A stretch of 64,000 nucleotides of DNA. Origin: Novosphingobium taihuense (lineage in GTDB: Bacteria; Pseudomonadota; Alphaproteobacteria; Sphingomonadales; Sphingomonadaceae). The notes below the pieces were generated by a model. That model was given only the letters and a program-made list of their open reading frames with translations. It did no database searches and had not been told where the DNA came from. A program made the translations under genes and the position numbers. The stretch spans positions 330,796 through 394,795 of the forward strand of contig NZ_VLKJ01000004.1 of NCBI RefSeq assembly GCF_007830315.1. Reading direction: 5' to 3'. Positions 18,449 through 28,407 of the stretch are shown here, piece after piece; the first letter of the stretch is position 1; each line of letters starts with the position of its first letter.

Positions 18449-19126
18449 TCAAGCAGCCACCAGTCCGCGCACCACGCTTTCGAACAGCGCCCGCCCGTCC
18501 GAGCCGCCGTGTGCGGCTTCGATCATGCGTTCCGGGTGGGGCATCATGCCGAGCACGTTGCCGCGATCACCCAGCACGCCCGCGATGTTGCGCGCCGAGC
18601 CGTTTACGGATTCGCCATAACGGAACGCCACGCGGCCTTCGCCCTCGAGACGGTCGAGCGTGGCGTCGTCGGCGAAGTAGTTTCCGTCGTGGTGGGCGAC
18701 GGGGATCGTGATCTGCTGGCCAGCGTCATAGCCTGCGGTGAACAGCGACTGGTTGTTCTCGACCGTCAGCTTCACGTCGCGGCAAACGAAGCGGATGCCG
18801 GCGTTGCGCATCAGCGCGCCGGGGAGCAAGCCTGCCTCGGTCAGCACCTGGAAGCCGTTGCACACGCCGAGCACGGTCACGCCGCGCTCTGCCGCGCGGA
18901 CGACGGCCTGCATCACCGGCGAGCGGGCGGCCATGGCGCCCGAGCGGAGGTAATCGCCGTAGGAAAAACCGCCAGGCAGGGCGATGAAATCGAGTCCTTC
19001 GGGCAAGTCGGCATCGCCGTGCCACACGCGATGGACCGTGCCGCCGCAGACCTGCTCGATCGCCACGGCCATGTCGCGGTCGCAGTTGGAGCCGGGGAAG
19101 GTGATGACGGCGGAGGTAAAAGCCAT
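18449..19126 (-). CDS. purQ: Phosphoribosylformylglycinamidine synthase subunit I (glutaminase)
   Basis: This 225-residue class I glutamine amidotransferase has the nucleophile Cys in LGVCNGFQ (about residue 86) and the His-x-Glu in MMPHPERM near residue 205. It supplies ammonia to PurL for FGAM formation in purine synthesis. The ATG at 19126 starts at the conserved [15 protein letters not shown]. purS lies 17 bases upstream. Confidence 0.97.
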   Translation of the reverse strand: MAFTSAVITFPGSNCDRDMAVAIEQVCGGTVHRVWHGDADLPEGLDFIALPGGFSYGDYLRSGAMAARSPVMQAVVRAAERGVTVLGVCNGFQVLTEAGLLPGALMRNAGIRFVCRDVKLTVENNQSLFTAGYDAGQQITIPVAHHDGNYFADDATLDRLEGEGRVAFRYGESVNGSARNIAGVLGDRGNVLGMMPHPERMIEAAHGGSDGRALFESVVRGLVAA

Positions 19127-19143
19127 TGCGCGGGTTCCTAAGC

Positions 19144-19377
19144 TCAGGCTGCCTTTTCGATGCGGTAGTTCTCGATCACCATGTTGGCGAGGAGCTTTGC
19201 GCACATCTCGTCAAGCGCGGCGTCCGAGGTGGAGTCTGCCACGTCGAGTTCAATGACGCGGCCAGCGCGCACATCGTTCACGCCTTCGAAGCCAAGGCCC
19301 TCCAGAGCATGATGGATGGCGCGGCCCTGCGGATCGAGCACACCGTTCTTGAGGGTGACAATGACGCGGACCTTCAT
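19144..19377 (-). CDS. purS: Phosphoribosylformylglycinamidine synthase subunit PurS
   Basis: This 77-residue small subunit starts [20 protein letters not shown], the family signature, and contains the [13 protein letters not shown] motif. It bridges PurQ and PurL in the multi-subunit FGAM synthase. purL is not in this window. Confidence 0.96.
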   Translation of the reverse strand: MKVRVIVTLKNGVLDPQGRAIHHALEGLGFEGVNDVRAGRVIELDVADSTSDAALDEMCAKLLANMVIENYRIEKAA

Positions 19378-19789
19378 CGGCGGGGCCTTTCGGACACTGG
19401 AATTGGAGAATCTTGGGCGTTCGTATTTCGGGGGGCCTATGCAACTTGAGGGCGAGAAGAGCAAGGGCGGGATCAGCGGATCATTCTGGGGGGGTTACGG
19501 GGTTTACACTGTCCGGAGAAACTTCGTCAGGCCCCTTCGCGCCTGAAAAATCGCATGGTCGGATGCGCGGAAGGGAAGGGGAAGCGGGTCATGATTCGCA
19601 GCTTAGCGTGCAATGCGTAAGTAGGAAAACGGGGAAGCGCAGGCCTTTGAAAAGCGCTAGGAATACAGGGCCACAGGACAGGCGAAAGTCCGTGCGGTGG
19701 CAGGATGTCAGGCACTTCAAACGCACCCCACGCGCATCCCGGCACCTGCCACCGCCCTTTTTCCCTGATACGACTTGCCTGTTTACATG
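19378..19789. other. Non-coding stretch between purS and the TetR gene
   Basis: About 410 bases without a convincing gene. Short open frames on both strands have no family-like composition and no clear ribosome sites. The region should hold the purS promoter on the minus strand; I could not fix its boxes. Confidence 0.6.
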
Positions 19790-19803
19790 ACTGACGCGTC
19801 AGT
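19790..19803. promoter_or_regulatory. Perfect palindrome upstream of TetR gene
   Basis: actgacgcgtcagt is a 14-base perfect palindrome whose end lies 12 bases before the TetR start codon. TetR regulators commonly repress themselves from such a site, so it is a likely autoregulatory operator. Confidence 0.65.
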
Positions 19804-19815
19804 TATTATCTTCCC

Positions 19816-20421
19816 ATGCCACGTGTCACTCCGATCGACCGCCGCGAACGCATTCTGGCTGCAGCGCGCGAGGAATTTGCCGAACGGGGCTTTGCCGCCG
19901 CCCGCATGGAGGACGTCGCCAAGCGCGTGGGGATCAGCCGCGCCGCCCTTTACCTTGCATTCGACAGCAAGGAGGCGTTGTTCCGCGCGCTAGTTTCCGA
20001 AGTCATCACCGAGATGATGCCGGCGCTGCTGCCGAGCGACTACGGCAGCCTTCCAGCGCCGGCATTGCTGCGCGCCTTCGTGAAGAACGCCATCAAGCGC
20101 ATTGCCAGCCCGGAAATGGCTTTCCTGCCGCGCCTGATCGTGGGCGAGGGCCGCAATTTCCCCGAGCTTGCCCGGTTCTACCACGAGACCGCGATGATCT
20201 GCATTCTCGGCGCGATCGAGCGGCTTATTGCCCATGGCATTGCCCGGGGCGAATTTGCCTGCCCCGATCCGAAGACCGCGGCGCAATGCGTGGCGGGCGG
20301 AATCATCTTTGCCGCGCTGTGGCGCAACGTGTTCGAACCAGTGGGGGCAGAGCCGCTCAACGTTGACTGGCTCGCGGAAAATCAGGCGGCGATGGTGCTT
20401 TACGGGCTTACGACGGGGTAG
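19816..20421 (+). CDS. TetR/AcrR-family regulator
   Basis: This 201-residue repressor-type protein has an N-terminal helix-turn-helix (ERILAAAREEFAERGFAAAR, then VAKRVGISRAALYLAFDSKE). The C-terminal ligand domain resembles AcrR-type C-terminal domains (PEMAFLPRLIVGEGRNFPEL). The operator-like palindrome precedes it. It is convergent with the MBL-fold gene and TonB receptor, which may or may not be targets. Its ligand is unknown. Confidence 0.9.
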   Translation: MPRVTPIDRRERILAAAREEFAERGFAAARMEDVAKRVGISRAALYLAFDSKEALFRALVSEVITEMMPALLPSDYGSLPAPALLRAFVKNAIKRIASPEMAFLPRLIVGEGRNFPELARFYHETAMICILGAIERLIAHGIARGEFACPDPKTAAQCVAGGIIFAALWRNVFEPVGAEPLNVDWLAENQAAMVLYGLTTG

Positions 20422-20453
20422 GCGGGGGCGGTCGGGCGGGGCTTTCGCCGCTT

Positions 20454-20532
20454 GCCCACCCCCGACCCCTCCCGCCTGCGGGAGGGGGGAAGAGCCGCAC
20501 CTCCGACCCTTTCCGCCTGCGGGAGGGGGGAG
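20454..20532. repeat. Palindromic GC-rich repeat, two copies
   Basis: Two units contain the core cgcctgcgggaggggggaa/g, each with a ccgcctgcgg centre and flanking ccct/aggg arms. The first also carries the lead-in gcccacccccgacccctcc. The same unit occurs at 29021-29094, so this is a dispersed repeat of REP type. It lies between convergent genes. Confidence 0.8.
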
Positions 20533-20575
20533 GAAAGGGGCGCCTCCCGCCTGCCGCGAAAAATGGGGCCTGAGC

Positions 20576-21556
20576 CTAAAAGCTATCGAGATCGTTGGCG
20601 ATCGTCACAGGGCCCGGGTATTCGGCGCGGACGCCTGCCTTGACGCCTTCGACTTGCGCGGCGCTTGCGCTGCCGCCTGCGAAATGCGTGACGACGACAG
20701 CCTTGACCCCGGCATGCCGAGCCATTTTGCCTACGTCTGGCGGGGCGAGATGGTGCGTGGTCAGGTGCCGAACCAGATCCGCCTTCGCCTTTTCCGGCAT
20801 GTTCGGCGAGTTGCGGGCGACCGTTGCCATCGTGGAATCAATGTCGATCATTTCGCTCACGAGGATGTCTGCCCCTGCTGCCAGCTTTTCGACGGCATCA
20901 GACGGCCCGGTATCGCCTGTATAGACGATCGTGCGCCCGGCCGTTTCGAAGCGGAATGACAGGGACTTGAAGGCCTTGTCCTCCTCGCTGCCCGGAGCGA
21001 AATCGTAGTGGGTGTTCTGTGCCGCACGGACGACCATGTTGCCCACGCTGGCCGTGAAGCCATCGCCCACTTCGACCACGGACACGATGCCTGCAGGATC
21101 GGGCCAGGGCTTGCCCGGTATTCCGTATCCGGCACGGGCCGCCGGTCGCATCGAGGATATCATGCCTTCGACCATTTCCCGTGTTCCGGGAGGGCCGTAG
21201 ACCGTCAGCTTCTGCGCCACCATGGTCTGGTTGCGCAGGGCCAGGACCGCCGAGAGACCGCCGGTATGATCGGCATGGAGATGGCTGAGGAAGACCGCCG
21301 TGACGTTCGGAAGCGCAAGGCCCGCCTTCGCCAGTTGTTGCACGACCCCGTCACCTGCGTCGACGAGATAGAGATCTTTCCCGTCGACCAAGGCATTGGC
21401 CGGTTGAGAACGGCGGCCATCACCAACCGGCCCACCCATTGTGCCCAGCGTGATGAAGCGCGAACCATTGTTGGCTGGCTCATGTGCCGCAAGCCGGGCG
21501 AACTCCCCGGGCGCGCCCAGAGCCAGGGCGAGGCTGGCGATGATGGCCAGGCGCAT
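20576..21556 (-). CDS. Exported MBL-fold metallo-hydrolase
   Basis: This 326-residue metallo-beta-lactamase-fold protein has a signal peptide (MRLAIIASLALALGAPG). The zinc motif H-x-H-x-D-H is present as SHLHADHTGG near residue 95, with further ligands at HTGD-like YTGDTGPSD and the final VVTHFAG. It resembles RNase Z-like or arylsulfatase-like MBL proteins more than antibiotic-hydrolysing lactamases. Its ATG overlaps the stop of the upstream TonB receptor (TGATG), so the two are coupled. The periplasmic hydrolase may process what the receptor imports. Confidence 0.87.
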   Translation of the reverse strand: MRLAIIASLALALGAPGEFARLAAHEPANNGSRFITLGTMGGPVGDGRRSQPANALVDGKDLYLVDAGDGVVQQLAKAGLALPNVTAVFLSHLHADHTGGLSAVLALRNQTMVAQKLTVYGPPGTREMVEGMISSMRPAARAGYGIPGKPWPDPAGIVSVVEVGDGFTASVGNMVVRAAQNTHYDFAPGSEEDKAFKSLSFRFETAGRTIVYTGDTGPSDAVEKLAAGADILVSEMIDIDSTMATVARNSPNMPEKAKADLVRHLTTHHLAPPDVGKMARHAGVKAVVVTHFAGGSASAAQVEGVKAGVRAEYPGPVTIANDLDSF

Positions 21557-23865
21557 CAGAAGTTGTATCCCATGCGGACACCGTAGGTTCTGGGCGGAGC
21601 GAGAGTCGCGACCGAGAAGTCGAGAATCGGCCGCGAGCCGGACCGCACGATCACTTCTTCATCCTCGATGTTGTTGATGAAGCCGGTGATTGTCCAGCGG
21701 CCACCATCTCCTTCAAACGTGACATAGGCGTCGGACATCATGAACCCGCCTTGCCGCTCTTCCGGGCGATAGTTTGGATTGAGGAAGCGACCGGATTCGA
21801 TCGAGGTCCGACCACCGAGCAGCAGGCGCAGGGAATCGGTGAGATCGAAGCCGCGTTCGTAGCCAAGCCCCAGTGACCACTTTGGCGCGTTTACAGCCGG
21901 TTTGCCCGAACAGTCGATATCATAGAAGCGCGCATTGTTGCCCGGGACGCCCGGGTTGGCGAGGCGGCTGCCCAAGGTGGTGCAGCCCGTGGCAACCGGC
22001 GCACCCGTGGGCGAGAAGTTGGCCGTCCGGAGGCTGTTGTACTTGCCATTCAGGTACTGCAGGTTGAGATCGAACTTGTCGTTCCGGCTGGGCTGGAAGC
22101 GCACTTCGGCTTCAAAGCCATAGATGCGGGATTTGCCGGCGTTCTCGGTGCGGGAGCCTTGGGCGAATATGTTGTTCGCCGTGCGCACGCCCCCCACGAA
22201 GGTGATCTGCTGGTTGGTGTAATCCCAGTAGAACGCCTCGACATTCAGCTGCAGCTTGTTGTCGAAGAAGCGGTTCTTGCTGCCGACGGTATAAGCCGTG
22301 AGAGTTTCCGGGGCGAAGGTATTTTCCGGCGGCGCGGCAACGAAGAAACCGCCGGATTTGAAGCCGGTAGACACATCGGCGTAGACGAGCGAGGACGGCC
22401 CTGCATCGAACTCGATGCCGGCTTTCCACGTGAACTTCTCAAAATCGAGGGCGCCGGTGAAGGGCGCTCCAAGCGGCGGATTGACCGGTCCGGGCCGCCC
22501 GCCAGACACCGTGGCGGTCAACTGGTCCTTCGTCTCCTTGGTATAGCGTCCGCCGGCAACCAGCCGCAGCGCATCGGTGACCTTGTAGGTGAACTGGCCA
22601 AAGGCGGCGAGGCTTTCCGTATTCACGTTCGGCGTGAAGCGGGTGGTGGAAATATCACCCTGGCGGAAGAAGTTCAGCGCGTTCTGGTCTTCCTTGAAAT
22701 AGAAACCGCCGAGCACGTAGTTGAGCGGACCATCGTGATCCGACGCAAAGCGAGCCTCGAACGAGAACTGTTCGGCCTTTTCGGTGATTTCCCCGCGGAA
22801 GCCCGGGAGATAGGTGACGAAGTTGATGTCGGTCTTGCGCCAGGCGGGCTGGAGCGTGAGCTTGCCGAAGCCAAGGTCGCCCTCGATCGTTGCGCTGAGG
22901 CCATAGAACTTGTTGTCGAGGAAGCCGGTATCTGCCGGCAGGTCGATGCAGCCGCTGGTGACGAACCCGCCAAAGCCGCCGCAGAACGGGGGCGCGAACA
23001 CACCTGCGGCGAGGTTGCGGATCGCTGTCAGCGCGGCCGGGCTGGAAATGCCGACATGATCGTTCAGGTCGGGCGCGTTCAGCGTGGCGCTGGGCAGAAG
23101 CACGCTGCCCCAGCCCTTGCCATGCTGGTTGAAGTAATCGCCGACCAGCAGCACCGACCAGTCGGCCGAAGGTTCGACCAGGAACGAGGCACGCACGCCT
23201 TCGCCCTTCTCGTCGTTGTAGCCGTCCGTGAGGAAGCCATCACGATCCACGACTTGTCCGGCGACACGCAATGCCGCGGAATTGCCAATCGGGAGATTGA
23301 GCGCCGCCGATGCTTTCTTGCTGTCGTAGTTTCCGTATTCCGCGCGCACTTCACCGCCGAAATTGCCGATATCGGGCTTGCGCGGGATGACGTTGATCGC
23401 GCCGCCGGTTGCGTTTCGGCCGTAGAGCGTGCCTTGCGGTCCCTTGACCACTTCGACGCGGGCGAGATCGTAGAATGCACCGGCAGGAGCCGAAGGCCGC
23501 GCCACGTAGACACCGTTGAAGTTGAAGGCGACGGCATTCTCGGAGAACGAGTTCTGCGAATTCGTGCCGACGCCGCGCAGGAAGAAGCTGGTGGTGCCGC
23601 CGGTTGGGGCAACGGCCAGAGCGGGCACGAGCTTCTGGAGATCGACAAGCTCGGTGATGCCGGCATCGGCAATGTCTGCCCCGGTCACGGCGGTTACCGC
23701 CACGGCCGCCCGCTGCAGGCTTTCCTCGCGGCGCTGCGCGGTGACGACGATGTCGGTGATGCCTTCATCTGCCTGGGTGACCTGCGCTTCCTGGGCAAAA
23801 AGCGGGCTGGCGGCGCACAGAGCGGCCAGTGACACGGTCCAGCGGATGACTGATTTATTGCTCAC
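21556..23865 (-). CDS. TonB-dependent outer-membrane receptor
   Basis: This 769-residue receptor has a signal peptide (cleavage near PLFAQ) and a TonB-box-like DIVVTAQRREESLQ. A plug domain with KGPQGTLYGRNATGGAINV (about residues 135-155) is followed by a 22-strand barrel ending in an aromatic residue (GYNF). It belongs to the large group of sphingomonad receptors for unknown organic substrates. On its coding strand a TATAAT-like -10 lies about 75 bases upstream (23939-23944). A small inverted repeat (cgactgc/gcagtcg, 23883-23907) lies between that box and the gene. Confidence 0.93.
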   Translation of the reverse strand: MSNKSVIRWTVSLAALCAASPLFAQEAQVTQADEGITDIVVTAQRREESLQRAAVAVTAVTGADIADAGITELVDLQKLVPALAVAPTGGTTSFFLRGVGTNSQNSFSENAVAFNFNGVYVARPSAPAGAFYDLARVEVVKGPQGTLYGRNATGGAINVIPRKPDIGNFGGEVRAEYGNYDSKKASAALNLPIGNSAALRVAGQVVDRDGFLTDGYNDEKGEGVRASFLVEPSADWSVLLVGDYFNQHGKGWGSVLLPSATLNAPDLNDHVGISSPAALTAIRNLAAGVFAPPFCGGFGGFVTSGCIDLPADTGFLDNKFYGLSATIEGDLGFGKLTLQPAWRKTDINFVTYLPGFRGEITEKAEQFSFEARFASDHDGPLNYVLGGFYFKEDQNALNFFRQGDISTTRFTPNVNTESLAAFGQFTYKVTDALRLVAGGRYTKETKDQLTATVSGGRPGPVNPPLGAPFTGALDFEKFTWKAGIEFDAGPSSLVYADVSTGFKSGGFFVAAPPENTFAPETLTAYTVGSKNRFFDNKLQLNVEAFYWDYTNQQITFVGGVRTANNIFAQGSRTENAGKSRIYGFEAEVRFQPSRNDKFDLNLQYLNGKYNSLRTANFSPTGAPVATGCTTLGSRLANPGVPGNNARFYDIDCSGKPAVNAPKWSLGLGYERGFDLTDSLRLLLGGRTSIESGRFLNPNYRPEERQGGFMMSDAYVTFEGDGGRWTITGFINNIEDEEVIVRSGSRPILDFSVATLAPPRTYGVRMGYNF

Positions 23866-24005
23866 TTATGTCTCCCTTTCATCGACTGCTTTTGATTTGC
23901 GCAGTCGTATGCATAAGGAGACAGAATTTGAAAAATAGATTATATTTGCGGTTCTACATGCCTGGGATTTATGGATTCCAAGTGGGGATCGCCGCACTCA
24001 TTCGC

Positions 24006-26858
24006 TCACGGAACTGCCGCTCCTTCCGGCACAACGAGCACCTGCACCGCCTTTTCGGGTGAGAGATATCGGCGGGCCACGGCTTGCAGGTCGGCGGGCG
24101 TCAGCTTTTCCAGCCGGGCGCGGGCGGCCTTGGCGCGCACGAGGCGGTCGGGCTGGGTCTGGGCGCGTTCGGCTAGTGAGCTCCAGCCGCCATTGGTCTT
24201 GAGCGCGTTTGCCATGCGTTCGAGCAGGGGCGCGCGGGCGCGCTGGAGGATGTCGGCATCGATGGGCGCGGCAATCAGGGAGCGTGCGGTTTCCTCAAGC
24301 GCGGCGCGGGTGGCCGGAACGTCTGCCAGATCGACCGAGGCGTTCATGGTGAAGGTGCCGTAACCGGTCCAGACGCGACTCAGGGCACTCGATGCACCGG
24401 GGCTGTAGGCCTTGCCGAGCTTTTCGCGCACGGAATCGAGCACTTCGATCCCGGCGACTTCGGCGAGGAGGGTGAGCGCCATGGCATCGTCGAGATCGCT
24501 GTCGTCGCGGGTGGGCCAGGTGTATCGGACAATCGCCTGGTTGGCCTCGCCGGTATGGCGGACGATGCGCAGGCCGCGCTGGTCGGTGAAGCGGCGCTGG
24601 CGTTGGTCGGGGTAGGGGCGGAAGTCCGGCTCGCGCGGGGGCAGTGCGCCGAGGGTGCGGGCGACCATGGCGATGGCGGCGGCTTCGTCGATGTCCCCGA
24701 CGATCGAGATTTCGATGGCACCGTGGGCGAGGCGGTCGGCCAGCCTGTCGCGCAAGGTGGCGAAGGTGAGGGCGGTGTAGGCGCTTTCGTCCTGGAGGGT
24801 GAAGCGCGGGTCGTTGTCGGACAGGATGCCGCCGATGCTGTTCGCCAGCGCGGCACCGGGGCTCGAGCGCAGGCGGGCGAAGAAGTTGGCGATGTTCTGG
24901 CGGTAGAGCACTTCGCCTTCGGGGCGGTAGCCGGGGTCGGTCAGCAGCGCGGTCATCAGCTGGAGCTGGAGCGCGAGGTCGCGAGGGGTGGTCACGGCGT
25001 CGGTCGAAAAGGTATCGCCACTGGTGCCGAGGCCGAAGGCGACCGAGCGGCCTGCAAGCAGGGTCTGGAGGTCATCCTCGCTGTGCTTGCCAAGGCCGCC
25101 GCGGGCGAGGACGCCGGTCATCTCTGTGGCGAGGGGATCGGCCCTGGTGTCGAGCATTTCGCCGCCATCGATATTGAGGCGGACGTCTATTCGGTCCTTT
25201 GCGAGGCTGGTGTATTTGAGGTTGAGGCGGACGTTGTTGGCGAAGCGGACCTGACGGATGCGGTAGAGCGGTTCGACGATGTCGGAGACGACCGTGCCGG
25301 CGGGGCCGAAGTCGGTATAGGCAAAGGGGATGGGGGCGGGCACTTCGCCGGCCGGGGCCTTGGCGCGGGTGGCCTTGACCCAGGTCTTGCGGAGGGCTTC
25401 GGCGCCGCCCTTGGGGGCGTTGCGGCCCTGGAAGCGGATCAGCGGGTCCTTGAGCGGGACCGCCTCCTCCAACAGCGCGGCCATGACCGTTGCGGGGGTG
25501 ATCGTGGGGGCGAACTGGTTGAAGCGGGCGAGGCCGGATTCGGGCGTTGTCGGCACCTGATCGTCGCGGATCAGGGCGAGGGCTGCGCCGACCAGCGCAC
25601 CGTGGGGGCGGGTGTCGGCCCCGGCGGCGGCGTTTTCAAGACCGGTGCGAATGTTGGCTAGCTGCTCGTCGATCTCGGGCTGGGTAAAGCCGGTGGTCAG
25701 CGCGCGGGCATAGACTCCCGCTGCGGCGGCGAAACCGCGCTGCCAGCCGCCGTCGACGGTGTCGACGATGAGGTTGGTGGTGCGGCCGATCTTGAAGACC
25801 TCGCTGGTGCCGAAGCCAGCGCCCCGAAACGGTGGGTCGATGGCGCGGCTGAGGCGGGCGAGGCGGCGGTTGACCACGCCATAGCCGATCTGGCGCAGCA
25901 GGTTGCGGCGGCGGTTGGCGATTGTGTCTGGCTCGTCCGCCCAAGGCCCGTGGCGCGATGCGGTGACGCGTTCGGAGAGCGAGGGATCGAGGTGGATGTC
26001 GACCTTGGCTTTCTGCTTCGGGTCGACCTTGCCTTCGGCGGGGCGCGGGGTTTCGGGCCTGGGCTGCCAGTCGGCGAAGCGGGCGCGGATGGCCTGTTCG
26101 ACCGCGTCCGGCTCGAAATCGCCGACCACGATCAGGGTGGTCTTCGACGGCACGTATTCGCGCGCCCAGAAGGCCTTGAGCGTATCGGCGGTAGCGGCGT
26201 TGAGAGCCTCGACCGTGCCGATGGGCAGGCGCTTGGGGTAGGTGGCGGCGGGGTAGAAGAAGGCAAGCTGGTCTTCGAGGTTCGTGCGGCTCCAGCCCTG
26301 CCCGTCGCGCAGTTCTGACAGGACGACGCCGCGCTCGCGAGCGACGGCTTGCGGGTCGAACTTCAGCTCGCTTGCTGTTTCGCGCATCAGCATCAGTGCG
26401 GTGTCGAGCAGCTTTGCGTCGTTGCGCGGCAGGTCGAGCATGTAGAGCGTCTGCTCGAATGAGGTCTGGGCGTTGGTGTCGGCGCCGAACGACAGGCCGT
26501 TGCGCTCTAGCAGCTTGATCATCTCGCCTTCTGGCACGTTGGTGGAGCCGTTGAAGGCCATGTGCTCGACGAAATGGGCGAACCCACGCTCGCTCTCACG
26601 CTCGTCCAGCGAGCCGGTGGCGACGTCCATGCGCACTTGCGCGGTACCGGCGGGCGTCGCGTTCTTGCGGATGATGAAGCGCATGCCGTTGGGCAACTGG
26701 CCGTAACGGTATGCGGGATCGGGCGGCAGGTCGCTTTGCTGGAAGGCCCAGGTGGGTTTTGGCGCGCTGGTCAGGCTCGCAGGCTGCGAGGCGCAGGCGG
26801 TGAGGGCGAGGGCAGCGGCGAGGGCAGCGGCGGGGGGAAGCAGGCGGCGCAGGATCAT
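24006..26858 (-). CDS. M16-family zinc peptidase, lipoprotein
   Basis: This 950-residue insulinase/pitrilysin-family peptidase has a lipoprotein signal with lipobox LALTAC near residue 22. The inverted zinc motif H-x-x-E-H is HFVEHMAF (about residue 97), with the distal Glu in GVVLSELRDG. The second, inactive M16 half follows, as in long two-domain proteins. I chose the ATG at 26858, which starts at the lipoprotein signal. It probably degrades peptides in the periplasm, anchored to a membrane. Confidence 0.93.
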   Translation of the reverse strand: MILRRLLPPAAALAAALALTACASQPASLTSAPKPTWAFQQSDLPPDPAYRYGQLPNGMRFIIRKNATPAGTAQVRMDVATGSLDERESERGFAHFVEHMAFNGSTNVPEGEMIKLLERNGLSFGADTNAQTSFEQTLYMLDLPRNDAKLLDTALMLMRETASELKFDPQAVARERGVVLSELRDGQGWSRTNLEDQLAFFYPAATYPKRLPIGTVEALNAATADTLKAFWAREYVPSKTTLIVVGDFEPDAVEQAIRARFADWQPRPETPRPAEGKVDPKQKAKVDIHLDPSLSERVTASRHGPWADEPDTIANRRRNLLRQIGYGVVNRRLARLSRAIDPPFRGAGFGTSEVFKIGRTTNLIVDTVDGGWQRGFAAAAGVYARALTTGFTQPEIDEQLANIRTGLENAAAGADTRPHGALVGAALALIRDDQVPTTPESGLARFNQFAPTITPATVMAALLEEAVPLKDPLIRFQGRNAPKGGAEALRKTWVKATRAKAPAGEVPAPIPFAYTDFGPAGTVVSDIVEPLYRIRQVRFANNVRLNLKYTSLAKDRIDVRLNIDGGEMLDTRADPLATEMTGVLARGGLGKHSEDDLQTLLAGRSVAFGLGTSGDTFSTDAVTTPRDLALQLQLMTALLTDPGYRPEGEVLYRQNIANFFARLRSSPGAALANSIGGILSDNDPRFTLQDESAYTALTFATLRDRLADRLAHGAIEISIVGDIDEAAAIAMVARTLGALPPREPDFRPYPDQRQRRFTDQRGLRIVRHTGEANQAIVRYTWPTRDDSDLDDAMALTLLAEVAGIEVLDSVREKLGKAYSPGASSALSRVWTGYGTFTMNASVDLADVPATRAALEETARSLIAAPIDADILQRARAPLLERMANALKTNGGWSSLAERAQTQPDRLVRAKAARARLEKLTPADLQAVARRYLSPEKAVQVLVVPEGAAVP

Positions 26859-26969
26859 TGCATGGGGATGTGCCCGGTCAGGCCTGAACGCGCAATGAGG
26901 AGTTGGGGCAAACAAAAACTCCCTCCGTTGCCGAAGGGGGTCTTGTGTTTCAGAGCAGGGCCTGAAACC

Positions 26970-27755
26970 TTACTTCTTGCCGCGCAGCTTGCGGTGCGCG
27001 CCGAGGTCGAAGACTTCGCTCGGGCCGCCATCGTTTTCGAGGAGGCCCAAGCGGCGGGCGACTTCCTGGTAGGCTTCTTCTTCGCCGCCGAGATCGCGGC
27101 GGAAGCGGTCCTTGTCGAGCTTTTCGCCGGTGGTCATGTCCCACAGGCGGCAGCCGTCGGGGCTGATTTCGTCAGCCAGGATCACGCGGCTGTAATCGCC
27201 GTCCCAGATGCGGCCGAATTCGAGCTTGAAGTCGACGAGGCTGATGTTGATCGCCGCGAACATGCCGCAGAGGAAATCGTTCACGCGGATGGCCATCGAG
27301 GAGATGTCCTGCATTTCCTCGTTCGATGCCCAGCCGAAGCAGGCGATATGCTCTTCGGCGATCATCGGATCGCCCAGCGCATCGTCCTTGTAATAGTATT
27401 CGATCAGGGTGTGCGGCAGCGGCTCACCCTCTTCGATGCCGAGGCGCTTGGAGATGGAGCCTGCGGCGATATTGCGCACGACCACTTCGATCGGAATGAT
27501 CTCTGCCTGCCGCACAAGCTGTTCGCGCATGTTGAGGCGGCGGATGAAGTGCGTGGGGATGCCGATGTGGGCGAGGCGCGTGAACACGTACTCGCTGATG
27601 CGGTTGTTGATCACGCCCTTGCCGTTGATCGTGCCGCGCTTCTGCGCGTTGAACGCGGTGGCATCATCCTTGAAATACTGGATGATCGTGCCCGGTTCGG
27701 GGCCTTCGTAAAGGATCTTGGCCTTGCCTTCGTAGATCTGGCGGCGACGGGACAT
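26970..27755 (-). CDS. purC: SAICAR synthetase
   Basis: This 261-residue enzyme joins CAIR with aspartate in purine synthesis. Marks are [15 protein letters not shown] at the N-terminus, the [21 protein letters not shown] region and [10 protein letters not shown] followed by [14 protein letters not shown] chose the ATG at 27755, where family similarity starts. purS and purQ are also on this strand, but separated by about 7.6 kb. Confidence 0.97.
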   Translation of the reverse strand: MSRRRQIYEGKAKILYEGPEPGTIIQYFKDDATAFNAQKRGTINGKGVINNRISEYVFTRLAHIGIPTHFIRRLNMREQLVRQAEIIPIEVVVRNIAAGSISKRLGIEEGEPLPHTLIEYYYKDDALGDPMIAEEHIACFGWASNEEMQDISSMAIRVNDFLCGMFAAINISLVDFKLEFGRIWDGDYSRVILADEISPDGCRLWDMTTGEKLDKDRFRRDLGGEEEAYQEVARRLGLLENDGGPSEVFDLGAHRKLRGKK

Positions 27756-27984
27756 GGGTTTCGTCTTCCTGCACGGTGCCGGGCTGACGCGCCCGGTCAG
27801 AATACAAAACCCCGGCATCGCGTTGGAGGCGAATCCATCGCAAGCGCCGGGGCGTTCACCCGGCCCATAAGCGAACATGGGCCAAAGTGCAATTGGATGC
27901 ACGGCTGCAATGAAGCCTTGCAGGGCAGGGCGCTGGAATGGCGCGACAGGGGGCGCTAGGCTGCGGGCAAAGGAGACATTGCCG

Positions 27985-28407
27985 ATGACCAGTCCTGCCG
28001 CCCGTACAGATGCGATTGCCCTGCTTGCCCGCTATTATGCCGCGTTCAATGCGGGGCACTGGGAGGGGATGCTCGAGTGCCTGAGCGATGATGTGGCGCA
28101 TGACATCAACCAAGGCGAGCGCGTGGTAGGCAAGGCGGCGTTTGCCGAGTTCCTGAAGCACATGGAGCGCTGCTACAAGGAGCGGCTGGAAGACATCGTG
28201 CTGATGGCGAGCGAGGATGGCACGCGCGCCTCGGCGGAGTTCGTGGTGCACGGAGAGTATCTGGCGACCGACGAGGGCCTGCCGGAAGCCAACGGTCAGA
28301 CTTACGTGCTGCCCGCGGGGGCGTTTCTGGCGATCGCGGGTGGCAAGATCACGCGGCTGACGATGTATTACAATCTGGGAGACTGGACGAAACAGGTCGT
28401 CGGGTGA
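27985..28407 (+). CDS. NTF2-like (SnoaL/ketosteroid-isomerase fold) protein
   Basis: This 140-residue single-domain protein starts at the ATG at 27985, preceded by AGGAG. The pattern [20 protein letters not shown] with downstream [21 protein letters not shown] fits the SnoaL-like fold, often annotated as ketosteroid isomerase-related. No catalytic assignment is possible. It overlaps the next gene by one base (TGATG), so it is coupled to the acetyltransferase. Confidence 0.83.
   Translation: MTSPAARTDAIALLARYYAAFNAGHWEGMLECLSDDVAHDINQGERVVGKAAFAEFLKHMERCYKERLEDIVLMASEDGTRASAEFVVHGEYLATDEGLPEANGQTYVLPAGAFLAIAGGKITRLTMYYNLGDWTKQVVG

Noticed and set aside
20576..21556. Antibiotic-resistance beta-lactamase
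   Set aside because: The HxHxDH fold is shared, but its layout and coupling to a TonB receptor suit an RNase Z/arylsulfatase-like hydrolase.
24006..26858. Two separate peptidase genes
   Set aside because: One uninterrupted frame covers both M16 halves, as normal for the two-domain family.
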